From assembly GCA_017163975.1 (NCBI GenBank), contig JAFFSR010000347.1:7616001-7680000 (forward strand): a stretch of DNA of 64,000 nt, read 5' to 3'. The translations under genes and the position numbers were made by a program. Positions 22,681-35,169 of the stretch are shown here, one piece after another. Under the pieces are notes generated by a model. It saw only the letters and a program-made list of their open reading frames with translations. It searched no databases and was not told the DNA's origin. How positions within the stretch are numbered: the first letter of the stretch is position 1; each line of letters starts with the position of its first letter. Origin of the DNA: Anastatus disparis. Taxonomy: Eukaryota > Arthropoda > Insecta > Hymenoptera > Eupelmidae.

Positions 22681-24311
22681 TTACTGTTCATCGCCATGTC
22701 CTTCTCTATGTACTCTGCATATAGATATACAACATGTGCAATACCACTCAGTTCTTGTAGAACACGTTGATACTCCACATTTTTTCAGGCTTCTATGTTT
22801 CATCACGTGTTCGTCTGCTGAACAGCTGCCTGAATCATACACTTTTTTCGTGAAGAACGACGTGTCGAGGATAACTTGTCAATGTAATATTCACAAACAT
22901 CTTGAACAATTTGTTTAGAACCTTTTTTTTCATCTGGGTGTAGCTTATTATAAATCACTGTAGCGTTCGATAATGATGCTTGGATAAGTCGTAAAAAGAC
23001 ACACCATGTCCATTTTTCACTTCGAAGCGAGGGCATCAAAGCATTACAGTGCTGATCATGAAGATCAACTCCACCCATATGTTGATTGTACATAGAAAAA
23101 GTATGAGGAAAAAGAACAGAATTTCTAGCCGATCCCTGCCATCTTTGCATTGGACATTTTGGTTCATCCCCATATTTAGTAGAGAGAATCGACACGGGTC
23201 TTGCATCCATTACCGTAATGTAATTCAATTTTGAATTCTCTTCATGCATCGAAATAGTGGGTCCTCTTTCTGCTTTTTTCGTCATTTCGACTTTCGTTTT
23301 CACGCGATTCTGCCGAACAGTTCCTGTTGCCGATAAACCAATTTTCACCAAATGGATCATGAGATCCGGATTAGTAAAAAAATTATCAAAATAAACATGG
23401 TATTTATTCAGTTCTTCTTTTTCGGTAATCTCTAGTAAAGGAGAAAGTAATTTCATTTCTACTCTAGATCCCAAACCAACGGCATGTAAAGGATCGTTCA
23501 TCAATGCCTAATTTTCCGGTATAAATATCGATGTCGTACAAATACCCATCAGAAGAACAGAGTGCCCATCCCTTTATTCCAAATCGAATAGGCTTATTCC
23601 TTATACATTGCTTGATACCGAACTTACCATAATATTTTATCATCACTTCATCTATTGATAAATTGTAGTCAAAGAAACCAAATTGCATGCAATTCTTACG
23701 AAACATGTCATATAGAGTTCTAACCTTCCAAACTTTATCATTATCGTTTTTTTCTTGAAGTTCATAGAATCGCAGGTTCTTCTTGACAGCAACAAATTTG
23801 TTTCTTGGCATAAGTTCCCAAATTACTGGGTACTGAAGAATTCGTCTTGTTGACCAATAGTCACGAAAACTTTTTCGGGAATTGATGATAGTAATCATGA
23901 TGATTACAATAAATTTGTCCAAATCATTTACAGATAAATCAAAATTATTTTCAGAAGTGGCTTCAATAATGTGATTTTTCATTGATTTTGAAAAGAATAT
24001 TTCGAATAATTCTAAAGAATTTTTAGGAAGTAATGGTAAAATAGTAAACTATCATTCAAAGCATTATTTTTCCAATCGTAAATATGATTGGGCTCCAATA
24101 ATTTTTGAGTACTTGTGTAAGTACTTTTCACATGTTCGTAAGCGCCTATAGGGAGGTTATGAGACAACGTATTTTCATCTAGTTCACCATCCGATTCTCC
24201 ATCTGAACTTTCATGTTCATCAGGAATAAATGCTATATCGATATGTTGATTTCCTTCAATGTCAGAATCGTCAACTAAATCAGGGAGATCAGTAAGTCTC
24301 CGTCTCGCCAT
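22681..24311 (-). pseudogene. piggyBac transposase, frameshifted
   Basis: ATG at 24311 (MARRRLTDLPDLVDDSDIEG) opens an acidic N-terminal region. The DDE-type core runs over two further fragments, 23982-23464 and 23504-22803. The three catalytic aspartates are present: LSIDEVMIKYYG (near 23652), HVYFDNFF (near 23387) and MGGVDLHDQ (near 23066). After a stop near 22806, a one-base shift restores a cysteine-rich tail, CGVSTCSTRTEWYCTCC with later C and H, which matches the family's zinc-binding domain for end recognition and ends at 22681. Frame changes near 24000, 23480 and 22806 make it non-functional. The enzyme would cut and paste at TTAA without a footprint. The intact-looking core suggests recent loss. 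Confidence 0.9.
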
Positions 24312-24599
24312 TGTTAGTTGCGTTACAATGTAGAATGATAAAACCCACGCCTACTAATACTTAAATTTACAAAAAATATATACTACGTATCTCAAAATTC
24401 TAAACAGAACAGCTATATCCAAAATTTTCGTTTCAAAAATTGTATCCGAAGTTTTTGTATCCAACCACTAGCCTGCCACTCAAACGTGATTTCTAACGCG
24501 AAAGGAATCGAAAAATAAAAAAATATTTATCTACTTTTATTATACAAACAAAAAACTGATTCACAAGTCTATATTTCATAAGGAGCAATAAGTACTTTT

Positions 24600-25165
24600 A
24601 AACGTGGGAAGTTTATCCTCATTTTACACTGACAAATTAGACTCTGACAAAAAAATGTTACATAGGTTTTTTTCATGATTTTTCCCGTAGAATCGATTTC
24701 TGCATTTAGTTTTTCAAAATTATGAACTTTTTGGTAATTTCTTTAAATAATTTTTTATAAACAATTACAAATAGCAGAAGAAAAAACACGTATACTTTGT
24801 TTTTTGATTATGCAAAGGATGGCGTAGTTACTTTTTTGCTATCGTATCCAGATTTTGCATGGGACTAGACATAGTCACTTTCACTCCCGGCCAGGATGCA
24901 ATTGTTTATCCTCATTTTACACTGACAAATTGAACTCTGACAAAAAAATGTTGCTTAGGTTTTTCTTATGATTTTTCCCGTAGAATCAATTTCTGCATTT
25001 AGTTTTTCAAAATTATGAACTTTTTGGTAATTTGTTTAAATAATTTTTCATAAACAATTACAAATGGCAAAATAAAAAACACGTATACTTTATTTTTTGA
25101 TTATGCAAAGGATGGTGTAGTTACTTTTTTGCTATCTTATCCAGATTTTGCATGGGCCTTAATGG
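24600..25165 (-). repeat. piggyBac right subterminal array, 293-bp unit x2
   Basis: agattttgcatggg occurs at 24850 and 25143, again a 293-base step, in inverted orientation relative to the left array. Two copies only. Confidence 0.85.
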
Positions 25166-26439
25166 GTTAATAAATATGAAAACATCTATTTTTTTATGAA
25201 ATAGTAAAATTGTAGCTAACTAAATCGTGTTTAATATTTCAAATTCCATGAAACACCGAATCAATTATTAAAATCAGATTTACGGAGTAGGTTTGAGGTT
25301 ATAGATTCTTTATTTTGCTTTTCATGATCTGATAAAACTATAATATATTCCCCATTCATTGAATTTAAAGGAAGAAGGTGTATTCAGAAACCACAAACAA
25401 GTAATTTTTATAAGTACTCTATTTTGGGCTCCCTCTTATGTTGTCAGACTTGAACTAACTAGATGGCCATGCACTTTGTGCTCTATGGACCTTATGCTAA
25501 ATTATTATTTTGTTTATAATTTATCAGTATGTATGTGTGTGTATGAGTGTAACAGTCAGTTTCGTTATATACAGTTCTTAGAGATTATAACTTAATGTGT
25601 TTGTACTTTCTATGTAACTTTATACGTTACTTTTTTTGTTAAAATAATATAAAGAATATGTATTAAAAGATTATATTAATTTTTGTACATATATCAATAG
25701 GCCACCGTTCGAAAGAATCTGAAAAAATTCATGCAATTAGAAAATCTGTCAAACAAGACATGAAAACTTTATTTTTTTGGTAACTTAAAAATTAGCACTA
25801 TTTTATGATAATTTTAAGCTTTTAAAGTCGATTTTGAGGTCATTTTTGTGTACTATACTACCAAGAAAAAATTTTCATAGATTCTTCATCAAAAAACAAA
25901 AATTTTGCTGTTCGGTACGTTACCGTAGCCCTAATAGAACTCGAAAAATTAAAAATTTTATATTTTGAGGTCGAAAAAATCTTAAAAATTTTCTTTTTTA
26001 TTCTCTTTTGAATTCTATTGATCAAATAAACAAATGCCGTCGAAGGCATTGCTCATATGCTTAACCGGCCTTTATAAAAAAATAGAGAAAAAATTTTTTT
26101 ATTGATACGATGCTTTCTCTATGAGAATGCAAAAATGGTATAAAAATACCAATTTTAATGGGATATTCTAATTCTTCTTTGAAAAAGTCGTCAATCGATG
26201 GTCATGAATTTGGTTAGATTTGCTTATCAAATCTTTGCTTTATCATAAGGACAGGAAATAATAAAATCAATATGTTCAACGAAGATAGCACTATATAGTT
26301 TACTATTCTGGAGCAAGAGTCCTGTGGTAATAAAGCGAAGCTCACGGCAGTGTACTGCTAACGTAATTTTTGATAAAACTATTAAGTTTATTGCTACACG
26401 AAAAAAAAATAAGTGTTGAGAGATTTCAAACATATTACA

Positions 26440-26640
26440 TTGTAAAAAAATTTTGTGTAATTCAACAAAATTTTTTTTCTACAGAAATTTTTGTCCCAAA
26501 AATTTAGATATATGTTTGTGAAATTCATATAAAAATTTTTGTAACTTAAAAATTTTTATTGAGTTGAAAATCAATACAAAAATTTCTGTAAAGTTAACAT
26601 ACAGAGTGTTTGCATTTTACAAACACGTGTATACCTTTTT
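26440..26640. repeat. Dispersed repeat of the cactgtaaaaaattttgtg type
   Basis: Begins attgtaaaaaaattttgtgt and consists of alternating aaatttttgt / acaaaaattt blocks, ending acaaacacgtgta. Related stretches occur at 33861-34001, 50645-50850 and 51960-52100, several with an end reading cacagt/cactgt. Probably a low-complexity MITE family. Confidence 0.5.
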
Positions 26641-26879
26641 GTTAAGATCATCATATGACTTATAATAATCTTAGTTCTATGGTTATTTAAGTTGTTCTAA
26701 GCCTTTTTCTTTATTGAAATTTAAGGATACATCAACCTGTGTAGGTCATTAGTGATCGCGTATACATATTATTATTACATTGATTTAAATATTACATACG
26801 ATATATAGTTTAACATACAATTACAAATTTCTTCTCATACATAAGGAAAGGAACATTATTTAAACGTGCTATGTTAATA

Positions 26880-29365
26880 TCATTCAAGTAATACAATAGT
26901 CTAATACACGAGTTAGCGTCACTAAAAGTTCTTGAGTAGTCCGATGATAAGCCGTGTTCAATTCATTCTTGATCATGTTTTTTGCATTAAAGGAGTATAT
27001 GTTTCACAGTTATACCTATATCGCAAACATCGCAGTGCTTTGGTACTTCCTTTAGGAAGAAGTAGCAGTAAGTGAAATTGGTGTGGCCGATTCATAGTGT
27101 GGTAATTATTACCAGGCTTTTTCTGTCATTTGTCCTAGCCATATTTTCGTCATATTTTCTTTGATTTCATGGATTTTTAGCTTATTACTGTTTTTCCAGA
27201 TTCTGTTCCAAAGTTTTTCAGAGGCTTGTAGTACTTTCTTTGTAAAATCTTTGTGAAGCATTGGAATTCACCCATAGTTACGATGTTGTTTAGCTGCTGC
27301 TTTGGCTGCGCGATCAACTGCATCATTCCTCTTCATTCCTGAGCGTGACGGGATCCAAATAAACTCAATTTCAACCTCTCTATTCAGTTTATGAAAGTGT
27401 GTAATCCCTTTACAGATCTTTTTTACAATGGGATTATCGGTGTTATTGTTGCACATAGAGTTTGAGAGACCTTTAGAGTCGATACATATTGATATTTTGT
27501 TGTTATGTGGTGTCTTTATAACATATCTTATAGCTTCAAGCATTGCGTATGCTTCAGCAAAAAAGATAGAATATTCATCTTAAAGTTTGTATTCAGTTGA
27601 ATTGTTCAAAACGGAGAATGCACATCCAACTCCTGCATCAGATTTGGACCCACCAGTGAAGATGAACAGATCGTTCGCTTGCGTCATCTTATAGTTTTGA
27701 GAGATCGGTGATTAAATTTTGATTTATTGATCTTTGATTAAATTTTGATTTATTGATAAAAGGTTGTTTTCAAATAGTTTAACAATGTTTTGAGGTTGGA
27801 GTGACCATGGTTGGTTTTTGTTATATTTATATGTGCTATGGATGAATCTATCTCTTTAAGATATTGTGAAACTCTAGCGTAGAATGGTTTTGGTAGATTT
27901 GGTTTGTTGTCAAAGGTGTCCAAGTAGTCGGAGCAGAAGGTGTGCTGGTATACTAAATTATTTGGTGTGGAAACGACTTTGATGACGTGGAAAAACGAAG
28001 TTGGCTTTTTCTAACATTTAAAGGAGGCATGTTCGCTTTACTGAGAATTGCATTTATTGGGCTTGTGCGTAAAGCACCAATAGAAATTCTTGCTCCTGAA
28101 TTATGTACTGAGTATCTTTAAGGTGTTTTATGACGCAGAAATATAAACAGTTGATCTGTAGTCGATTTTAGATCTAATGAGCGCTTGGCGAGTTTTAATT
28201 AGTACAGAGTAGTCTGCGCTCCACTTTTTGGATCCGATCATTTTTAGAATGTAGAGACGACTGATGCAGTCGTTTTTGAGTTGACAGAAATGCGCTGCCT
28301 AACTTATTTTTGAGTCAAAAGTGAGACCGAGAATTTTAACTTTATTGATAACTAGGAGCACCTGTTCTCCGAGTTAAAATGCGAGGTTTTTGGTTTTCAT
28401 CTTACCAAGATTTTTGAGAATTATGATAGTTTTTTGAGAGTTGCTGTAAAGGCTTTTGAGTAGTGTTGATATTTTTTTCCGGTTTCAAAGATTGTAAATC
28501 GTCAGCAAATACTGTGTATTTGACAGGTGAGGTAATATGACTAGTGATAGTATTCACGGCTATAAGGGATATTGTGACACTGAGAGCGGAGCCCTGTTGC
28601 ACGCCGTTAGCTACTTCGAACTTGTCGGAATATTCGTTGTTGACTCAAACTCTGATGCTTCTGTTGTTGAGAAAGTTAACAATAAACTTGATCTTATTAT
28701 CTCCTACTTGATATTTTGATAATATATTGATGATTCAAGTTTTCCACAGCATGTTCTACGCCTTTTCAATATCCAGAAATTTAGTTATAAGGTGTAGTTT
28801 CTCAATAAAAGGTTTACAAATACTGGATTCTAACGTGTTCGAACAGTCTGTGGTCAAATGGAATTGTCGAAAACCATGTTAACCTGCCGATATTAAATTG
28901 TTTTTTTTTTCCAAAAACCATCAGAGGCACTTGTTTACGACTTTCTCTAGAACTTTGCATAAACAGCATCTGAGCGCTATGGGTCTATAGCCCTCTGTAC
29001 TATTTTTATTTTTTCTTTGTCTTGGAATCGGAACTACTGTGGCAGTACTTTTCACAGTAGTTTGAGATTACGGCAAGAGGCTTAGTAGATGCATGAATTG
29101 ACTCCAAGAAATTTTTGAGTTCGTTTATATCTAATAGTTTATTTGGTTTGCTTAATATTGCAGAGAAAGGTGCGATAATTTCGTCGATAGACGCTTTGTT
29201 AGTTTCAGCTTTTTTTAGAATTTTTTGGGGGGCTTTATACCCATAGCAGGTCTCTTGAACGATTCTAAAGCTTAAAATATGTGAGTTTTCTGGGTCGGTC
29301 ATTCCGGCTTTCAGAAACGAAATCGAAGAGTATTGATGAATAACTAAAACTGCATCTCGCATAAA
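26880..29365 (-). pseudogene. Decayed I-type LINE ORF2 (minus)
   Basis: Scattered but ordered remnants on the minus strand. Near 29362-29006 is a pre-RT region. Near 28790-28740, LITKFLDIEKA corresponds to RT motif A. At 28602-28402, QQGSALSVTISLIAVNTI and TVFADDL give motifs B and C, with FADD intact. RNase H is at 27543-27268 (ICIDSKGLSNS; FIWIPSRSGMKRNDAVDRAA, with the usual histidine changed). Near 27110-27000 IGHTNFTYCYFFLKEVPKHC is the C-terminal tail with its Cys motif. Many stops separate these. It is a different, older lineage from the LINE at 5.6-11 kb. Confidence 0.8.
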
Positions 29366-29370
29366 AAAAT

Positions 29371-29644
29371 GTATTATATCCGTCAGGCAGAATACGAAAA
29401 ACGAAGAGACCCGTATTTTTTTGTTTTTTAAAATATGATGAATTGCAAAAGTTATAGCCGGTATAAGTTAGTACAATTTTGATATATATAGATATAGCGC
29501 CATAATAAATGAATTCACGAAAGCAAATACTTTCGTGACGTCACACAGTTTTAACTGCCTCCATCTCTTTGAATTTTTATTTTCATGAAAAAAGAAATAA
29601 TACGTGTCCTTTATTCTTTCTTTTTCTAAATGACGGATATAATG
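29371..29644. mobile_element. Short MITE, TIR ttatatccgtca
   Basis: tattatatccgtca at 29372 and tgacggatataat at 29631 are inverted repeats 274 bases apart. An inner hairpin (cacgaaagcaaatactttcgtg) sits at 29517. No coding. Confidence 0.55.
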
Positions 29645-31659
29645 GATTAAAAAAAATTTTCATGCAACATTCCAATTGTCTATATATTCTTGGATATTTA
29701 TGTGTGGCACAGAAAGACAAACAGTTAGACAATATTTAACGAACGCTGCTGATTAGAAGTAAGCGCATTTTAATACTTTGATTGTTCACGAATATGTAAC
29801 GATGTTTGTTGACAAATTCTTCAACAAGCTGTCTGCTTATTAGAAATAAACAAATGTGGCTGTTTGAAACTCTTGACGCGTGCTTTATATTAATCGGACC
29901 GATAATTTCATCTATCGCGATTATGTAATCGCTAACTTTAATTCCATCCTTGCTTTCAATTACAATGGCTTGGTCTCTGTCAGGAAATTGATATTTTTGT
30001 GTAACATTTGAATGAATATTGTTGATTTGGCTAGATGGTTAGCTTGATACAGTATGTTAGTTGTTTTCGTTAACTCCTACATCAGGAATTAACATGTTTG
30101 CTAGAGGAGTTGAAAGGTGTACAAGGTGCACCTTTCATAAACACTCTATTACATCATCTTTTACTCAAGAAAAAATATAAATAAAAAGACAGTTCACTAG
30201 ACACAGAGAGAAAAGCGCTCGCGTTACTACGCATATGTTTACAAGTGGTAAGCCTAAACACGTCCGAACTGTTAGGTTACCAAGTTAAGACTGATGGTTA
30301 TAAGCCTTCTTAAAAACTTGAATAACCAAATAATTAACACTCTTACAAAAAAATACATGAAAGAGAAAATGAAGTACAAATGAAATGCTTTAATTAAGGA
30401 TACCGTCTACCTTGAAAACTATTTCTTTTATTATGTAATTTAATTAGTCTCCTTTTTTATATTGAAATATACATTAAAATCATCAAGAAATCGCTCTACA
30501 TAGTTTCATATAGTGAATTTTATTCTAATCTTTGAGAAATATGTGTAAAAATGAAATGAAAATTAGACTTTCTTTAAATGACTTCTGGCGATGAACTTTT
30601 CAATTTTCAGACATGTGGATGGAGATACATATTTAAATATACAAAATAAAGATAATTGTAGTGCAAAATTGTTCGAAGTCAAAAATAAGAAAATTTATAA
30701 TCCATTATAACAATTATAACAATTATTTATTTAATAAAATTATATTATTGCATGTTTTATCTAGCAAAGTTTCAAAAAGTATTTTCGACCTTATCGGATT
30801 ATAAATCTGCACCACAGTTTTGTTGCTAATATACGATCAAAGAAAAATATAAAATTCCAACTTGATTGGAACAATATTTCATCGCCAGAACTATTTTGAA
30901 TTTGAGAAAATAAATTAAATAATTAATTTTGAGAAGAACAACATTTTATGCAACAATTTTCAGAACACAATTTAGATGTTGAATTTTGAATAATATTGTA
31001 AAATTTAAAAGTTAAGTCAGTTAGATTTATACTAAGTGTATTTGAAATTGTACTAAATTCTCGAAAACAATATAATCTTGTATTTACTATGAGAACGCGA
31101 GCGAACGACTTTATTATATGTATATCTATATATTGATGTTTCAGGAATTTGAATAAGTTAGACCTATACTGGTCGCGACGGTTTTAGTTAGTTGTCAGTC
31201 GTTCGTTGGCGAGCTCACCTCGATGCTTATAGCTTACACAGCCGCCGTTATAAAATTAAGTTCGACTATCACACAGGCTAAAAACAATTGGTTAGCCATT
31301 TATGTAAAAGTTAAGCCTAATAAAATTAAAGCAAACGTTAATTTGTGATAGTGAATAAATCAAGCATTGTTCTTTTTTTTTGTTGTTTTTTACCTTTTCT
31401 TCACGCCAGCGTGTCACGCTGGGATCCTTACAATATTCTCACTATTAGAATAATTTATCACGTACAAATTTATTTATTTCAATACTGAACACATCATTTT
31501 TCTTTTTTATTTGTACATTTTCTAATCTCCTTTACTTTTTCAAGTCTTTCAGATTGGTCCTGAGGTCTAAAAAGAATTATAATAATCAAGTTGTAATATT
31601 AAATCATTAGTTTTTCTATCGATGTTTCTTTGACTTACAAATCTACAAAACCTCCAGAG
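29645..31659. other. Unassigned; possible solo LTR inside
   Basis: No coding. The segment 30020-31432 starts TGTTG, ends CTTACA, is bracketed by atat on both sides, and has a tcagtcgttcgttgg start-like segment near 31195 and an aataaa signal at 31357. These are weak but consistent with a solo LTR of about 1.4 kb; in AT-rich DNA a four-base match proves little. Short hairpin at 30108-30130 (aaaggtg..caccttt). Confidence 0.25.
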
Positions 31660-32785
31660 GCATAGCTTGGTCCCTCTAGCTTTCTCTTTTTTTTTCTTCT
31701 GATTGAGCTTGCTGTTTCCTATAATAACCACCTAAATCAGATATTGTCTTAGATGTGAGTGCCCTAGCTTTCTTACCACCAAGAGTAATCTTTTTAATTC
31801 TGCACTCTTTTACTAGATTTTTCAACGCAGTCACCAAACTTTTTGAGACATGGTTAAGACACTGTTCTCTCACTAAGCACACATCTGGTCCATAAATTTT
31901 CAAACTATTTAAATGTAAAAAAGTTTTAGCATCACCATTATTCCAGCAGCATAGGCTTCCATAGCACCAGATGAACCATCAAAGTTTTGTTGACACATAC
32001 CACTGCTTTTATGTGTTTTTAACCACTCTTTGAATTCTTCGCTTTCAGGTTGCAATGTCCTTTTTTTTATTTTCATAAATATAACAGTATTTTGACAGAA
32101 TCTCATAATTTATTGCTAAACCGGTGTATAATTCAATGACAAAGTCTATACCATATAATCAGGTGAATCCTCGTTTCTGCCAAGTACCATCATACGTACA
32201 TGTATAGTCAATAATGCTATCATCATTAAGACTTTTATCTAAAGCTAAATAATAATCACGTACCTTCTTTCTTGATTCTGATAACATTTCTTGCTTTTTA
32301 TAAAAAGTTTTTTTAGACATAACATTTATGCCCACACCTATACAAAATTTTTGCAAACCAGCATAATCTAATCCCATCATGATCACACTTTTAATAATTT
32401 TTTTGTTCACATGAAATGTTTTTTTCTCATCAACACATGAGCATGGATGAAATTCTTTTACAGTTTCTTCACATTCACCGCATATAATATTTAGTTTCGT
32501 TGCAAGTCCATTCGACTCCAAAACTCTAATACTAAGAGAATTTTGTTTACGCATTGCACACAACACTTCAGAAACAAAATTATTTAATTGTTTTTTGTGC
32601 ACTAACACATATTCAAAACTTTCATCGTCATTTTGATCTATGGTCCAGCTTTTAATACAACTTTAAAGTTTTTTATCACTTGTGGTTTTTTCTTTTTTGA
32701 CATTTAAATTTTTATGTTTTCCCTTCATCTTCCTCGATTTTGCTTTCCTCCTCTTTTTGTATTTTAAATTTTTGATGCGATTCAT
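31660..32785 (-). pseudogene. Mutator-like (MULE) transposase pseudogene
   Basis: An ATG at 32785 opens a very basic start (MNRIKNLKYKKRRKAKSRKM), broken by a stop near 32663. The following blocks match the insect Mutator-like transposase family in order. They are KLNIICGECEETV with GLDYAGLQKFC at 32608-32159, ending in YDGTWQKRGF (a family hallmark containing a catalytic Asp); then MCQQNFDGSSGAMEA at about 31998-31950; then CLVREQCLNHVSKSL, KITLGGKKARALTSKTISDL and YYRKQ at 31903-31676. Frame changes near 32130 and 31905 and loss of the C-terminal part make it a pseudogene. No clear terminal repeats were found. Confidence 0.75.
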
Positions 32786-33245
32786 TGTTATAGATGATCG
32801 ATTTACTATTTAAAAACATAAAATGGACATGGAAAAAAATTTGTAGCTAAATATTCTGTTACAGTGTTACGTCAATAAATATAGACATATGCATAGAAGC
32901 GCCGAGCGAATACACAGACTATATCTATATAGTACTAATATATAGATAGACCAACAATGTAAAAGCTGAGGGGATAACTTGTCTCAAAATTTTGTACGCG
33001 TCTGCTCTTCTATAAACGCCTATATTCTTTGGTTATGTTTACATCTGTTCATATGGACTATAATATTTATTTTGATGAAGTCTCATTGCGTGACGTTACC
33101 GACGTTCTACTAAGCTAATTACATAAAATGTTCTGCTCTTTTGTATTTTCTTATGATTGATTGAACTAAATTAGCCAAATAAATTAGTTAACAGTATGCA
33201 GGTGTATGAAAATTGATTGCATAAATTATAAACAATTAGCGCAAT

Positions 33246-33298
<53 letters not shown>

Positions 33299-34149
33299 CA
33301 AATACTTTCTACGTATATGAAGTTAAATATTACATATTATATAAAAGTAAAAATTATTTAAAATTATTTTTGTTTGCAACAATATTGCCGTGAAATAACA
33401 ATATAAATAAAATATTGATTTTTTTGTTTTTGTAGAATAGTGACTGAAAAAATATTTCTTAGGACATATAATATGATTTTTCTTGTAGGTATTTACCTAC
33501 AGAATGAAAATTCTTAATAATCTCAAAACTGAAAATTTCAAAATTTTTTATCGATTTTTTTGGTAGACCGTATCCTTGAAGCCTATAAAGGCTCTTTTTT
33601 ACTAAATTAAAAAAAAAATGATTGTTTCCTTATTTAAGGGTCTATTTGATGAAAAGAAAAAACGTAGCTTTTCTCTCTTTGTATATGAAAATCATATCCT
33701 GCAGTTCAGCCCAATCCATTTCCTGGAGATAGGGTGCTCTTCTAGTTAGTGAAAAATTAATGTATATACAGTAAAATTCACCTTATATGCATAACATTTT
33801 TATTGTATATAAAAATAATATGAATATATAATTATTATAAGATATAAGTTAATTTGAACAACAAAGTACACACATGATTGTAAAATTAACAAATTCTGTA
33901 TGTTAATTTTACAAAAATTTTTGTGTTGATTTCTAAGTCAATAAAAATTTTAAAGCCGCAAAAAATTTAGACGAACAGCACAGAATTTTTTACAGTGTAA
34001 CTTGAAGAGCTTGATTTATTAAACAATATTAAAGATTCACTTCGATATATATCAAAATGCACGAATTCAAGCATAGAAGTCTGAGACTGCTGTGATTATA
34101 AAAAATTAAGCTTTCTCACAAGTTATTAGAAGACAGCGCGAGACGGATT
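32786..34149. repeat. AT-rich DNA, TA microsatellite, dispersed repeat
   Basis: No gene. A (ta)n run occupies 33249-33295. At 33861-34001 is a copy of the cactgt-type repeat (ttttacaaaaatttttgtgt.., ending acagtgtaac). Confidence 0.5.
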
Positions 34150-34181
34150 CGGGCACGCCCACTCACATTGATTGTTCAATT

Positions 34182-35058
34182 TTGGAGGGAGGTGATTTTC
34201 GTCCAAATTTCAACTCTAGCTTTCGCTCACACGCTAATTCCTTAATTACACCTGGTCTTTTTCTTTCTTTATTGGATAGCCGCAATAATAATACAGTTGC
34301 TTCTATATCTATTAAAACTACTGCAAGCACGATGATAACCAAACTTGATGATGAGGAGATTAATAATAAGCTTGAAAAGGCGCCGACTTGGTTTCAAGCT
34401 TTTCTTTGCAGATACGATAATAACAACAAGACTTTAATAAAAAGAATAGATAGTTCTAAGAAATTTTCTTCTCTTAAAACATCTTTTAACGGGCTTCAGG
34501 CTCAATTAGATGATCATATCCTCAATTTTAAGAAAGAAACACCTATAGTTCTTCGCGATTCTTGCGAGTTATGTTTTTCTGGTATACCTAAGTTAGTTGA
34601 TAGTCTGGATAGTCATTATTCTTCATATTTTAAATAAAATTGATCTAGAAATGAGTTCTTCTCATATTTTAACTACGAAAGAGTGGTTTCCGAAAGCTCA
34701 GGATACAGGCAAAGAAAATCTCCAGGATAACAGCCCCAATTATAAATCAATTATAGGTCATGTTTCTTCTGAGATAGTGCATGACACTATTATGAATGTT
34801 ACTCCTAAGCTGAAAGTTTTTAATTCTATGAGCGTATTTAATGTAGGAGGTCAAAATAAGATTTTTATTCGCTCTTTTTGGCTCAAGCAAGTTTATGGCT
34901 TTTCAAGAAAAACGAGAACCACTGCGACTAATGTAAATTATGTTTGTATTTTTGTGTGTAACCTTACAGTTTTTATTAGGTCTAAGCGTGACGTTGAGCC
35001 TATTCCTATTTTTAATGAAAAAGACTTATTAGATTTTGAACCTAATAAGTCTAAATAA
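34182..35058 (+). pseudogene. LINE copy A ORF1
   Basis: Two overlapping fragments. The first (34182-34637) has KAPTWFQAFLCRYDN, LDDHILNFKKETP and CELCFSGIPKLVD. The same spacing pattern, PWF..F, LD.HI...K and CEL...G.P, is found in the ORF1 of copy B (37760-38035), which defines the family. The second fragment (34597-35058) continues with IFIRSFWLKQVYG, a segment like that of gag-type ORF1 proteins. A frame change lies near 34630. No zinc knuckle is visible. Role inferred: RNA-binding partner of ORF2. Confidence 0.6.
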
Positions 35059-35169
35059 GGAGCTCTTGGCTTGCGGACCTCTGTTTTTAATTTAAATAAT
35101 TCAGGCGAAAACTTTAATAGTAAATGTTGTAATTTAGAGAGTACGCTTATTAATAATTCTAATTCGGGG

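Larger units (their letters stand above)
21716..25170 (-). mobile_element. piggyBac element, complete ends, broken transposase
   Basis: TTAA duplications sit at 21716-21719 and 25167-25170. Terminal inverted repeats begin cccattaaggcccatgcaaa on the left and mirror this on the right. Between ends and gene lie tandem subterminal repeats of 293 bases (three copies left, two copies right, inverted). The transposase is on the minus strand. About 3.45 kb in all. It inserted into the long inverted-repeat element. Confidence 0.9.
20323..26076. mobile_element. Long inverted-repeat element split by later insertions
   Basis: The left arm (20323-20895) and right arm (25171-25270 plus 25700-26076) are inverted copies. 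Shared landmarks are agccggtcaagcatatgag at 20333 against ctcatatgcttaaccggcc near 26052, tctattagggctac at 20508 against gtagccctaatag near 25930, and tttcatggaatttaaaatat near 20795 against its complement near 25240. Later insertions are a MITE (20936-21320), a piggyBac (21716-25170) and an unassigned segment (about 25275-25695, possible retroelement 3' end). Original ends and target duplication are not resolved. Confidence 0.6.

Noticed and set aside
22655..22918. 87-codon plus-strand frame
   Set aside because: Antisense to the cysteine-rich tail of the piggyBac transposase.
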